A DNA stretch of 64,000 nucleotides from NCBI GenBank assembly GCA_029851415.1, contig CM056742.1, positions 158,973,121-159,037,120 on the forward strand, given 5' to 3'. Below the pieces are notes generated by a model. The model made no database searches, was not told where the DNA came from, and was given only the letters and a program-made list of their open reading frames with translations. How positions within the stretch are numbered: position 1 is the stretch's first letter; each line of letters opens with the position of its first letter. This DNA comes from Eretmocerus hayati. Lineage: Eukaryota; Arthropoda; Insecta; Hymenoptera; Aphelinidae. Below are positions 1 to 10,075 of this stretch, one piece after another. The translations under genes and the position numbers were made by a program.

Positions 1-228
1 GCGACTAACACCGGCGTCGAGCAGAGCCCGGTAGTATACGTGCACTCTACCCTCGAAGAGTCATTTAATCGCTACCATGTCGGGAGACTAAACGCTATCC
101 GCGTTGAGAATCATTCTTTCAAACTTTGCGAAATCTGTATCTATGTTACTCCACCATCTCAAATCCTTCCATCGAAATCCTTTGATGCGATTTCGTATCG
201 ATACGAAGCTCAAAGGTGCACATGCTAA
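1..228 (+). CDS. Open frame at window edge, unassigned
   Basis: One frame stays open from base 1 to a stop at 226-228 (75 codons). It has several polar residues and three cysteines near its end. I do not recognise the product. It lies upstream of, and on the same strand as, the protease-like terminal exon at 851-1039, so it may hold an earlier exon of that gene read through into intron. I found no convincing splice donor that would prove this. Equally it may be a chance open frame. Confidence 0.2.
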   Translation, partial: ATNTGVEQSPVVYVHSTLEESFNRYHVGRLNAIRVENHSFKLCEICIYVTPPSQILPSKSFDAISYRYEAQRCTC

Positions 229-850
229 AAGAAATTATGTAATATATTCAATTGAGTATGTGTGAAAACCATCAGTATATAAGCTGGTAATCATAAGGCA
301 TTGTTTTGTACAGTCACACGCCTTTGATACATAACAAAATTTGAATTTGCCGCCAAAACATATACATCCATCAAATTTAGTTCTTCACTACCAAACTTGA
401 TGGAGATTATCTTGAATCCTTCCACGATGTAATCGCAAAACCGAACTACATATTAATGCGATTATGATTTGCGAGCATGCATACATGAGGTGAAATTTAT
501 CAGTCTGTGAATCTTTCGAAATGGGTATTCAATACAAGTTGACCGATGTTCTCGTTGCATCTATCTATAACCATATGCAAAAAACATGCCATAGAGTATA
601 TTTATAGATTGCATGTATCCCTGAGAGGTACTTCATCGCAATAAATCGGGAATCGGGAACATCATGACACAGTAGAGAATGTGTATCTTACTTTTCAGCT
701 TCATCTCTTTCGTTATAATTCCAGAGTCCAGACATATTTCCTCAAATTTTTTAAGATTTTCTGTATAATTAATTCATTATGTTCTTGGCACCAAAAATTT
801 TAATACGAGCTCGTGGCTCAGGAGTTTTCATTTCAAATTGATCGTTACAG

Positions 851-1039
851 GGTGACACCGGGGGACCTGCATTTCTGAAGAGTGACAAACATATTTCCGG
901 CATTGTTATACAGAGGTGCCCAGTATATGGCCCTCACGATGTCAACCCACAGCAGGTCAATTTAATCTTACGCTTGAGCGATTTCTACACATTCATTTTC
1001 GATGTCATGAAACATGACCAATATTTTATGATATCATGA
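851..1039 (+). CDS. Terminal exon of a chymotrypsin-fold protein, catalytic Ser replaced by Thr
   Basis: An acceptor (TTACAG) ends at 850 and is followed by a 62-codon open frame ending in TGA at 1037-1039. It begins with GDTGGP, the place of the GDSGGP active-site loop of S1 family serine proteases, followed by an SGIVIQ strand and a C-terminal stretch with the pattern RLSDFYTFIFDVM, like the closing helix of these enzymes. The nucleophile position carries Thr instead of Ser, so the product may be a non-catalytic serine protease homologue. The His and Asp exons are not in the window or not recognised. A pseudogene is possible. Family assignment rests on the motif and the length from GDSGGP to the end, which is normal. 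Confidence 0.55.
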   Translation, partial: GDTGGPAFLKSDKHISGIVIQRCPVYGPHDVNPQQVNLILRLSDFYTFIFDVMKHDQYFMIS

Positions 1040-1839
1040 TTATAAATATCACAAACTTACCTATCTTGAATAGTGGAGGATTGATTTCTTGCAATTATTT
1101 TATTTCAATCAAGGGTCCATCAAACCTTCATACAGTAGTCATAACAAGGATTTGAAAATGGTGAGCATCCAAACGTATCAGTGGCTAGATCAATACTTAT
1201 ACTATTGAAAATATATGTGTAAAAACGTGTATTTGAGACCAACTTACATTATGCAATAATAATATTCCACAACATCGACTGAAGAATTTCAACAATTTTA
1301 TTCATTTTGGGTCAACATGTAGAGCTCCTACTCATAAACCAAGAGATTATTCCTCACCCGGTTCTTGGAAGTAGCAATCGAAACATGATGTGAATTCTCT
1401 TAATTTGGCCTTTGCGAGTTAATTAATCAGCAGGTTTGCTGATTTTACATAGCTTGATATCGGATTACTCCCATTCGAACCATGTACCTTCAAGGCACTT
1501 CTAATTCGAGGTTGCAACTTGAAGGGTTTTAATACAAAGGAATAATTTGTAATAAGAACATACGAAAAATTTTGATTCTACGCTTGGTGTTGGTGCGTTT
1601 CGCCTTTCCTCGACGGATCCGGTTCTTCAGTAGCAATCGAAATACCACTACGTTCGAAAGATCTGTTAATTCTCATTTGCTAGTTTACACATTCTACTTG
1701 AACACGACTGACCAGAGAAGAATCGATCCTTAATGATACCCCATTCTTCTCACACCGGCGTCTTACTGTGATCTTCTCGAGCATCTGTGGGCTATCAATA
1801 CATGTATAGTTTGAAAGTACTTCAAAAAGAAAAATGAAT
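1040..1839. other. Spacer with no recognised gene
   Basis: AT-rich sequence between the protease-like terminal exon and the left target duplication of the old Gypsy element. I see no long open frame, RNA gene or obvious repeat. Confidence 0.5.
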
Positions 1840-1843
1840 GTCA

Positions 1844-2411
1844 TGTAGCGAGCTGGTCGTGTGCCGCTTCAAAATAGGGAGAAAAATTGAATTGGGTTCA
1901 CTGTCCGTCAGATAGTACTATACTCAATTAAAATACGTGAATGGATACTAGCAGAAACTTGTAACAATAGAATTCTCGATTAAGAGGTATTTGTTCTGAA
2001 CTATTACAAGAGTGCGCAAGGCGTTTACAACAGAGAGCTAGTCCAGAATGCCGCGCCGCTCCTCCAGAGTCCTCCCCCGATGCTGCGAGCTGCGATCCAT
2101 TTCAGAGGGCCTTGTTGGAGGGGATGGTGCCACAGCTTCTCTGCTGCGTGCGTGATCTGGCGCATGTTGTGTGTGTGAGAGGTAATTTTGGATCTTATAC
2201 TTTTTTCATGTGGCGGAATTATCATGATCCTTCCACCGGTTTCAGTAACAACTACTTATGCGATATCTGATCTATGTTCTCTCACGGTGACCATCATTTA
2301 TTACTATGTATCACTTATATACATAAGCATTAACTAGAGTACGTACTATAATACTATACCATATCTTGAACTACGCGCTCTTTCTAATTCTAGTAAATGC
2401 GCCACGCTACA
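1844..2411 (-). repeat. 3' LTR of old Gypsy element
   Basis: This 568-bp LTR is shared with 30228-30794, with about 5% mismatches and one single-base indel. It is bounded by TGTAGCG/CGCTACA. On the minus strand it holds a TATA-like TGTATATAAG and an AATAAA shortly after. It is identified as the 3' LTR because a polypurine tract abuts it and pol points towards it. Confidence 0.85.
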
Positions 2412-2421
2412 CCTCCCACCT
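2412..2421 (-). other. Polypurine tract of old Gypsy element
   Basis: Reading on the minus strand, AGGTGGGAGG directly precedes the 3' LTR. This is the plus-strand DNA priming site expected at this position in an LTR retrotransposon. Confidence 0.7.
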
Positions 2422-2597
2422 AAGAGAGGAGTCGTTTCGTGAGAATACGGCTTTACAGCTCGTGCGTCACGCGTCTTGTGCGTGGCGCATGAGCTGTTGC
2501 ACAAACATGTATTTTGCTCGGTAGCTATTCTCAAATTGCAATTAATTTCACTGAGAGTTGCGTGGTGCATTTTTCCAAAATGTCTTGTTCAGTTTAG

Positions 2598-3524
2598 TTA
2601 ATAAACGTTTGGCAACGGATCAGGTCGTACGCTTGTTAACTTGAGTTTGTTCATGTGTACTATTTTGATTCTTTTGCTGTCGAGAGCAATTACGACGTTT
2701 GGGTAAGCTAAGATTTGAATGATTTCAAAAGGCTCGTTCCATTTATTGTCAAATTTGGACTGCTTGGGCTCTTTCAACAGGTAAACTAAATCACCTCATT
2801 TGAATTCTACTGGGTGCAAGTTTTTGTCATAAAAGTACTTCATTTTTTGTCTACTTTTCTCCAAGTTTCGGGCAGCTGTACCTTGCGTAGTCGTTATTCT
2901 AGTGTACAAATCATCAAAATAATCACTGAATGTGCGCGGAACTTTCTCATTTGCAAATTCTGATGGGATTCGAGCTTTCACTCCATAGACCAATTCATGT
3001 GGAGAGAAATTTGTTGATCGTCTAGTTGAGGTACTGTAAGAAAACAAACAGAAACGGATCATGTCATCCCAGCTACGTTCTCTACCTTGAATATAATGTT
3101 TTAAATATCCTATAAAAACTCTATGGGCTCTTTCTAAACTGCCAAGTGATTCTGGGTGATGACTTGTGGAGTTTATGTGCTGGATCTTGAAAATTTGGCA
3201 CATAGAATTAAAAACATTGCTCATGAAATTCGTACTCATATCTGTGTGAATTACTCTGGGGCTACCACGACGAGAGATAAAATGTTCTGCTAGTGCTAAA
3301 GCCACTGTGATGGCATCCATTGTAGGTATAGGGATGGCTTCCGCGTATTTTGTCAGACAACATTGTATTGTAAGTAAGTACCTATTGCCTTTTCCTGAAA
3401 TGGGCAGAGGGCCCACAATATCACATTGTATTTTATCAAATGCGCACTTGGGAGTATCTGTGATTTTCATGGGGACTTTGGTTTTCGGATTTGAAATTTT
3501 TACCTTTTGACAACTTGCACACAT
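2598..3524 (-). pseudogene. Gypsy integrase core and C-terminal region (broken)
   Basis: This is the integrase portion of the old element's pol polyprotein, which inserts element cDNA into the genome. The frame 3524-2796 contains the end of the zinc-binding domain (CASCQK), then DIVGPLP with the first catalytic Asp, IHTD with the second, and GSLERAHR with the Glu, so the DDE triad is retained. A TGA at 2796-2798 interrupts the frame, which otherwise continues in register through a typical Gypsy C-terminal domain to a TAA at 2598-2600. The ATG at 3524 lies inside the zinc domain and is not a start. A frameshift near 3515 separates it from the upstream pol segment. Confidence 0.85.
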
Positions 3525-4542
3525 CCTCCATGAAGCCAGGCCAATAAAATGTTTCTCTGATTTTTGTGTATAGTTTTTTATTCTTGATGAATAAGTGGAA
3601 TGTATGTTTCTTTTCGTTAGGAATTGGTGCTGCTTCTCCCACTTCCGTGGATGGATTTTTCATTCTATTTTTGGCAAATTTTTTGTGCTGTAGCAGTTCT
3701 ACCTCTACTGGAGAATTTGAAGAGCAATCGAGAGGAGGGAAGTTAACTAGATTGTCATTCCTCATATATAGATGATCTTTACAGTAAGCTATGTTAGGTG
3801 AGTTAATGTGGTACACTCTGTTATTTGTATAAGATGAAATAGGTGTGCTGACGTGATAGGTTTTTGAGAGTGTTGCCAGCAGGTCCGGTTGAGAGTTATG
3901 GAGCTCGTTGTCAGAAGTGGTTGTTTTTTGAGCCGGCTGTGAGCTTGCCCCGCTGCTACTCTCCCGAAAATCTGTAGCAGCTGAGCGAGTCATGTTGACT
4001 CGCTCACGCTTTGGAGGACTTTCCGTGGATATACACGTTTGCAGTTCCGAAACAGACCGTTTGCAACCTTGACTTCTGCTGGAGACCTGTTTTGTGTTTT
4101 TGGTAACTGATTCGTTGAATGAATGTGCCAGGAAGGCGTTGTAAATATATCTTTCGTGTAGAAGATCACCTTCCGAGTCCCTCAGATTGAAACTAGCAGG
4201 AGATGAATTGTCTGCGCACACAGACATCCCTTGAGAGTTCCTTGAGTTATCAGAGATGTTGTGTAGTTTTGAAATATTTTTCGTACTAATTGTCTCGAAC
4301 GGATTCCTGGAAAGGCTATCTGCGTTACTATTGATTTTCCCCGGTTTGTACTTAATGTCATAGTCAAAGTCTGCTAATTCCATACGATAACGGACCAATT
4401 TCGAAGTAGGATCTTTGGCATTATGCAGGTAAACAAGTGGGCGATGATCAGTAACAAACGTAGATTTGTGTCCGTACAGGTAATGCCGAAATTGCTGTAC
4501 ACCGAATATTATTGCTGCAAGTCCGCGTTCTGTTGTTGACAA
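3436..4542 (-). pseudogene. Gypsy RNase H end, spacer and integrase N-terminus (frameshifted pol segment)
   Basis: This continues pol after a break near 4545-4575. It starts in the RNase H / connection region (TERGLAAIIFGVQQFRHYLYG, then FVTDHRPLVYL and NADSLSRN, hallmarks of Ty3/Gypsy pol). It then has a long Ser/Thr-rich linker and the start of the integrase zinc domain (ETFYWPGF). The frame is lost near 3515, where integrase continues in another frame. At least two small indels near 4545-4575 are needed to connect it to the RT frame. Confidence 0.85.
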
Positions 4543-4555
4543 GTGGATTTCGCTA

Positions 4556-6325
4556 TCAGAGTTCTAGAGGCATACGCAATTTGTTTATCCGGCCCTCCTT
4601 TTGGCTAAGCACTGAAGCTATGGCAAATTGAGATGCATCACAAGTGACGATGAAAGGACGTGAAAAATCGGGAAAGATCAAAAGAGGCTCTGAGCAAAGA
4701 ATAGTTTTCAATTTATCAAAGGAGTTTTGTGCTTTTGAGTTCCAAGTAAACTTCACTTCTTTTTTCAACAATTGAGTAAGTGGTTTTGTTATTTGTGCCA
4801 TGTTTTTGATGAATTTTCTGTAATAGGATGCCAAGCCTAGGAACTGCTTGACATTTCTTTTCGTTTTAGGCGTTGGTAATTCCTTGACTGCTCTAATTTT
4901 GTTTTCGTCTGGTTTCACGCCTTCGCGAGTGACTTTGTGTCCAAGATACGTTATTTCTTTACAAAGAAAATGACATCTTTTTGGTTGAAGCTTGAGGCCG
5001 TACGTTTCGAGTCTGGTTAATAAATTTCGGAGCTTAACTGAGTGTTCTGTTAGGGGATCCGACCACAGGATGATATCGTCCATGAAAATCATAATTTCTA
5101 TGTTCAACAATCCAGATAATACTTTGTCCATACATCTTTGAAAACTTGGGGGACCATTGCATAAACCAAAACAGAGGCGTTTGAATTGATAATGACCTCG
5201 ATATTCACCTTGTGGTACGCTGAAGGCTGTAAATTTTCTTGAATTTTCTTCTAATTCGAGTTGGTGGAATCCAGAAGAAAGGTCCATGACGCTAAAATAT
5301 TTCGCTCCTCCTAACTGATCCAAAATGTCCGTAATATCCGGGAGTGGATACGATTCTTTCACGGTCTTACTATTAAGATTCCTGAAATCGATAACCATGC
5401 GGTACTTTCGTTCACCCGATTTGAGTGATTTTTTGGGAATTATGGAAACTGGTGAATTCCATGCAGAAAACGAGTGTTCGATAATATCATTTTCAAGGTA
5501 CGATTTGACTTGCTTGTCTATTCCTACTTGCTGGCTTGGGGTTTCTCTGAATTGCTTTGATTTGATTGGAGTGTCATCTGTGATTTTGTGCTTCGACGCG
5601 TTTGTAAAATTGAGTTTATCGCCAGGCAAGTGGAATTGGTGAGGGACTTTGTATATCACTGAAAAGAGAGACTCTATTTCTTCGGCGTTTAGTACTCGCG
5701 TACTTATCATCTTCGTCAGTATATCCAATCTTTCCTGGCCAGTTTTCTCGTCGACTTCAAGCGAATCGATGGTACTTTGCGACGAATTTATATTGAAAAT
5801 TCGTTGAAGATTTTGAGCATTTTCCATCACGGTCTTGTTTGATTGTATATACGTTAGGTTCATTATTCGCGACAGTTCTGTCATGCGTTTTGATGCAACT
5901 GCTTCGCAATTTTCGCCGGGATTTTCCTGGTCAGGTGATCGGTGAGCTGGAGGTGCGATTTCAAATTTATGTAACGTCAAGGGGGGTAATGAGAGAGATA
6001 TATTTTCGACCGTTGTGTTGGTCGCAGAAACATTCGCGAATCCATTACTCTGGGAGGCTAAGGCCTCACCGAGATAGACACCGTCACCTGCATCGACTCT
6101 TTACAAATAACCGTCGCACAGTTCAATATTCTTCATTGGGACATTTATAAATTTCCTCGTTCTAGGAGAAAGCTCAAAAATGGGATTTTCTTGCAGAATA
6201 TCTTTGTTATTCTCGAATAAAAGAGAGCTTTGCGCAGTTTCTCGAAATTTCAAACATGCATTTTGCTTTTTCAAAAATGAATGACCTAAAATGCCATGCT
6301 GATCTACCGGAAAATCGTCACCAAT
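4556..6325 (-). pseudogene. Gypsy protease C-terminus, reverse transcriptase and start of RNase H
   Basis: The frame is open from the insertion point at 6326 down to a stop at 4556. It begins with the end of the retropepsin (ILGHSFL), then a linker, then RT blocks: YPLPDITDILDQLGGAKYFS, SVMDLSSGFHQ with the first catalytic Asp, CFGLCNGPPSFQRCMD, and IFMDDIILWS, the catalytic DD box with Met-Asp-Asp rather than the commoner Val-Asp-Asp. Next come the thumb/connection and CDASQFAIASVLSQ of RNase H. These blocks place it with 412/mdg1/gypsy-like Ty3/Gypsy elements. The 5' side is cut by the 15.8-kb insertion; the missing piece of protease is at 22109-22433. Confidence 0.88.
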
Positions 6326-6329
6326 TATT
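6326..6329. repeat. Left copy of TATT target duplication of the nested element
   Basis: TATT precedes the left LTR and is repeated at 22105-22108 immediately after the right LTR. It lies within the protease coding region of the old Gypsy element. Confidence 0.85.
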
Positions 6330-6640
6330 TGTCAAGAACCTAGTCGGTTCCCAACTAGCTCTATATATACTCCGCATAAGGGAGTATATCCGTATACCAT
6401 ATAGGCATAGATGGTATTCTAACATATAGATGTACCTTGTATTGTAAGCTATAGATATACTATGTATCTTGATGTATAGGCATACAGAGGAGCGGAGACT
6501 TCGAGAAGCTAGGAGAAGCTCTGAGAAACCGCGAGTAGCGCCCGCGAGTCTAGACGAGGGGTGCAAGGACAAAGCGTTGCCGCGCCTCACCTGCGTTTCT
6601 CCTAGCCACGAATGAAGGAGGAACGCGGGGTCTGAGAGAG

Positions 6641-6648
6641 TATAAATA
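6641..6648 (+). promoter_or_regulatory. TATA box of the LTR promoter
   Basis: TATAAATA in a GC-richer context inside the LTR. The identical sequence occurs in the right LTR at 21641-21648. The AATAAA about 340 bp downstream suits an R region between them. Confidence 0.6.
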
Positions 6649-6669
6649 GAGCTCAAAAGCTTTGGCAAG

Positions 6670-6807
6670 GAGCTTAGAGTGGCAGTCTACCGCGAGACTC
6701 CGTCGAGTACGTTTCGAGCTTAGATTCGCAGTTTACCGCGAGACTCCGTCGAGTACGTTTCGAGCTCTCAGAACGGCAGTTAATCGCGAGCCTCCGTCGC
6801 GTACGCT
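6670..6807 (+). repeat. Three 46-bp tandem units inside the LTR
   Basis: Units start at 6670, 6716 and 6762, each opening with GAGCT and containing CGCGAGACTCCGTCGAGTAC or a close variant. The same array is at 21670-21807 in the right LTR. It lies downstream of the TATA box, so it would be transcribed into the 5' leader. Confidence 0.75.
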
Positions 6808-7107
6808 CGAATCACGCGCCGGGCTTCCAGTTCTCAGTACGAACTCACCTACCGATCTGACCACGTCGCTCATTAACGCCATTCTGAGTCGAGTACCTCA
6901 GCCCTTGACGGACTCCACTCAAGTAGAATCAACCCCAGTATTTTGTAAAGTCTCTCTCTCTTAATTGTACTTTTGGACTAATAAACGCAGCTCTAGGGAT
7001 TCCCTTTGTATTCATTACTCTTCCGAATTTCCACCTACCTACCTGTCGAGTCAGGACTCCCTAGGTGCAGTATAAAAGAACCCACGTTACGAATCCCCGT
7101 AACAAAC

Positions 7108-7125
7108 TGGTGTCAGAGGTGGGAT
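7108..7125 (+). other. Primer-binding-site-like sequence
   Basis: TGGTGTCAGAGGTGGGAT begins 4 bases after the left LTR, the position and TGG start expected for a tRNA 3'-end complement. I do not assign the tRNA. Confidence 0.6.
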
Positions 7126-7648
7126 ACTGCGTGGAAAAATTCGGAAAATTTTTCACCGCGTCAACCGCGTCGCGCTTCACCTGATTCAACCGCTTACAAG
7201 CTGTCATTGACAAGGACGAAAGACAGGAAGGATGTTCATCTGGTTTACCTGCTTCATGGTCTATGCAGCATCTGGGTAAGTAATTTTATAATTTTCCCAA
7301 TTTTCGTCCCTCGTGGGGAGAGTCGCGAGGCACAGACTCAAATTCCAAAAATTTGCTATAGGCCAAATACAGTCAAATATTATTTTATATCAGAGAGCAT
7401 TTATACATTAATAGTGTTGTGCGCAAATTATAATTGAACCCCCTTCAAGCCAATAATTCAAGGTGATAATATTTTGCTATATACGATAGCTCGAACCGAG
7501 CTCACCCGCAGACAGCAGGTGCCCAATAGTAATACTTTTCGAACTCGCAAACATTTTTACTTTTACCCAAACTGGTATTCTTTGATTGACGCGCCATAGA
7601 AAAACAGCAGCTATAAATTCATATAAATTCTTGAACCCAAGTAATAAA

Positions 7649-9574
7649 ATGGGAAATAGCCGCGGGGATAACGATTATCAAGACACAATGGGGAAGGTTT
7701 CCAATACTCCAATTGAAAATTATTCAAGGAGTGATTCTGTAAGAGGCGCCGAGGCCCTCAATACTATAAGCATTACTGACGTGAACGGGGTTGCTCGAAT
7801 GAAAAAACATTTCGCGCAGCGATCAATTGAAGGCGATCCCAAGGCCGAAAAGGTCACTTTTGCACTTGTAGCTGCAGATATGGGATTGCAACAGCCAGGG
7901 GGATTACATATGGGAATTGCCCTTCGCGATCTGAGTCGAATGCTGACGACAGAGTCTGAATACTTCGATGACGGGGAAACAACGGTATTGATGGATTTGA
8001 GAGAATTTCTGGAACAAACACAGAATTCGAACGGGGTGCGTGTTAAAGTAGGGGGTACACCTGACGATGATGATTATGATCAATTTCGAGCAGAACGAAT
8101 ATTTGCGGAATCCTCGCGATACGACGGACAAATACAAAATAACGAAATACTTAACAAACGTGACGCAGATACGCGAAACTCTAGTGATAATAATACTGAA
8201 AAATCTACGGGCTTAACTGAATATACAATGCCGGTGGAATACCCGTGGCCTCTCGTCAGTGATGATGGATTGCAAAGGCGGTTTGATTATAGTTCCAGCC
8301 AACGGCCATTCGGGGGTCAAGTTGCTGAGTCGCAGAGGTATGATGGTCAGGACCCTTGCTCCATGCATGAGGACATAGGGTCGCGCTTCAGGAATCGGCC
8401 GCATAGGGTCGGTACTGAATTGCATAGGATAAGTAGGCCTATGTTCCGTAATCAGCTCACCGAGAGCGCCGATGCGGAAACGCGAAAGATTGCCCGCCAA
8501 CGACTTCCTAACAGTCAAGATGCGGAGATGCATTATTCAAAACCTAATAAGACCGCCGGCCGACCGCTCACCGGGAGCTTGGACGCTGAGATGCATTATT
8601 TAAGGAAATCAAACCAAATCGAGCAATCCGGAGAGTACGAAAAGCCACGTGAACGTAATATAGAAAGAACCTCGTTTGAGAACCGGATCAAACGGCGCTT
8701 ACGTGGACAAAACCCGTACGATGACTTGGAAAAATCTAAACATGCAGATATCGACGAAACAGTTTGCAATAGGTCAGAGATTTATAAAAATACTACATAC
8801 GATGTGGGCATTTACAGACAGGGTTATTCTAGGGATAGCTGTGACAGTTCAGACGAAATAATTGAAGACAATCAATCCCGACGTGAACCTAATTACGCTA
8901 TACTTGGAGATGCAGATAAGATCAGGACAGAATTGAGAGTAATACAACGAAATCTGAGAGAGAGTGTGGCGGAATATGGATTGCGAATACAATATATCCA
9001 TAATCGTTTGCTCATTGCATATCATACAAATACAAACCTCGGATATTGGGAACGCGAAATATATAAACAAAATGCAGATGCTGGAGCCCTCCAACGTTTT
9101 ATTTCTGGACTACCAGACTCGCTCGGAGATCGAGTCCGATCAACAAATCCTTCAAATTTACGGGATGCAATTTTTAATGCGATAGATTTCGAGAATCGAA
9201 CGAACCCGCGGAATACTCCATCTTCAAAACTTCCCGGGAGTGAGAATGACCAATTGGAAGATACGATTGGTACTTATTTAGAGAGGAAAATGAGAGAGAT
9301 TGGACTAAGTGAGTCCATTTCTGAAGGATCTGCGACCATACGATCATCACAGACTCTGGTTAGGTGTGGTTATTGTCGTAGGATAGGACATATTGAAGAA
9401 AACTGTTCTAAGAGAATACGAGATTCAAAATTCTGCGGTTATTGCCGTAAACAGAGACATGATATGAATGAGTGCCATAATCTGAGAAACGCATTAAACG
9501 CTGGATTCATTCCAAGAAGTCAAATTGAACCATCGAAAAGGATAGGAAATATTCCAAAGCATTATACATCTTAA
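7649..9574 (+). CDS. gag: Gag structural polyprotein of the young LTR element
   Basis: This 641-residue frame starts at ATG 7649; the frame is open further 5' but without an earlier ATG near. It begins MGNSRGDN, with Gly2 and a nearby Ser that could allow N-myristoylation. The middle holds imperfect repeats around DAE-MHY (residues about 280-350). Residues about 430-540 form a capsid-like region of Retrotrans_gag type (REIYKQNADAGALQRFISGL and so on). The C-terminal end has two zinc knuckles, CGYCRRIGHIEENC and CGYCRKQRHDMNEC, both CX2CX4HX4C, as in nucleic-acid-binding nucleocapsid. It should assemble into particles packaging the element RNA. It is intact, in line with the young LTRs, and the only clear gene of the element. 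Confidence 0.88.
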   Translation: MGNSRGDNDYQDTMGKVSNTPIENYSRSDSVRGAEALNTISITDVNGVARMKKHFAQRSIEGDPKAEKVTFALVAADMGLQQPGGLHMGIALRDLSRMLTTESEYFDDGETTVLMDLREFLEQTQNSNGVRVKVGGTPDDDDYDQFRAERIFAESSRYDGQIQNNEILNKRDADTRNSSDNNTEKSTGLTEYTMPVEYPWPLVSDDGLQRRFDYSSSQRPFGGQVAESQRYDGQDPCSMHEDIGSRFRNRPHRVGTELHRISRPMFRNQLTESADAETRKIARQRLPNSQDAEMHYSKPNKTAGRPLTGSLDAEMHYLRKSNQIEQSGEYEKPRERNIERTSFENRIKRRLRGQNPYDDLEKSKHADIDETVCNRSEIYKNTTYDVGIYRQGYSRDSCDSSDEIIEDNQSRREPNYAILGDADKIRTELRVIQRNLRESVAEYGLRIQYIHNRLLIAYHTNTNLGYWEREIYKQNADAGALQRFISGLPDSLGDRVRSTNPSNLRDAIFNAIDFENRTNPRNTPSSKLPGSENDQLEDTIGTYLERKMREIGLSESISEGSATIRSSQTLVRCGYCRRIGHIEENCSKRIRDSKFCGYCRKQRHDMNECHNLRNALNAGFIPRSQIEPSKRIGNIPKHYTS

Positions 9575-10075
9575 AGATACAATACTTCGAATCGAGCAGG
9601 TCCTATGAGGAATGATTTCCATAAAAACCGGGGTTATGCCAGAAAATTTCGCGGTGAAATCACTTATAGGGGAGATACAAATAGGAACGACAACTTTTAT
9701 GGAGCAAATCGCGCACACGATTACGCAGGACCTATGCAAGAGGACATATATATCCACAACTCTAATGAACCGGATGATAGGAATTTGAGGGATTATGAGC
9801 TACGCGAGAACGATTTCGAGGTGGATTGTGACAACCAAGATTATTATTTGAATAATGATCAAGGAGATTTTTTTGAACAGGACGGGGGCCGTGACCAATT
9901 TTTGCAAGATCGCGGGCAGGAAAATACGCAACAAGATGATAGTCATCAAAACAAACCTGTAGAAAATCGAACTCAATCTCCAGATTCTGCGGATGCAGAT
10001 CCGGTGCTGAGGTCGAATAAGAAATTAATTGAATTATGGAGACCCAGCAATATTTTTTTTTCAGCTCCATGTTGA
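9575..10075 (+). CDS. In-frame extension downstream of the Gag stop
   Basis: After the single TAA at 9572-9574 the Gag frame remains open for 166 codons to a stop at 10073-10075. The product would be rich in Asp, Asn, Gln and Arg, with no zinc knuckle, protease or RT motif. It could be made by stop-codon readthrough, by internal initiation at ATG 9605, or be a Gag tail lost by one point mutation. Acidic/amide-rich composition differs from the basic nucleocapsid just before it. Coding status is uncertain. Confidence 0.45.
   Translation, partial: RYNTSNRAGPMRNDFHKNRGYARKFRGEITYRGDTNRNDNFYGANRAHDYAGPMQEDIYIHNSNEPDDRNLRDYELRENDFEVDCDNQDYYLNNDQGDFFEQDGGRDQFLQDRGQENTQQDDSHQNKPVENRTQSPDSADADPVLRSNKKLIELWRPSNIFFSAPC

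Larger units (their letters stand above)
6330..7104 (+). repeat. Left (5') LTR of the Gag-only element
   Basis: This 775-bp LTR contains a TATA box (TATAAATA, 6641-6648), an AATAAA at 6980-6985, and three 46-bp tandem units at 6670-6807 around the likely R/U5 region. A second TATA-like TATAAAAG lies at 7071-7078 near the end. It differs from the right copy at three single positions (in the first 10 bases, near 6769, and near 7062). The open frames within it are not conserved genes. Confidence 0.9.

Noticed and set aside
6662..6964. ORFs inside the 775-bp LTR (also 21662-21964)
   Set aside because: They cross the tandem units and poly(A) region, match no family, and are duplicated only because the LTR is.
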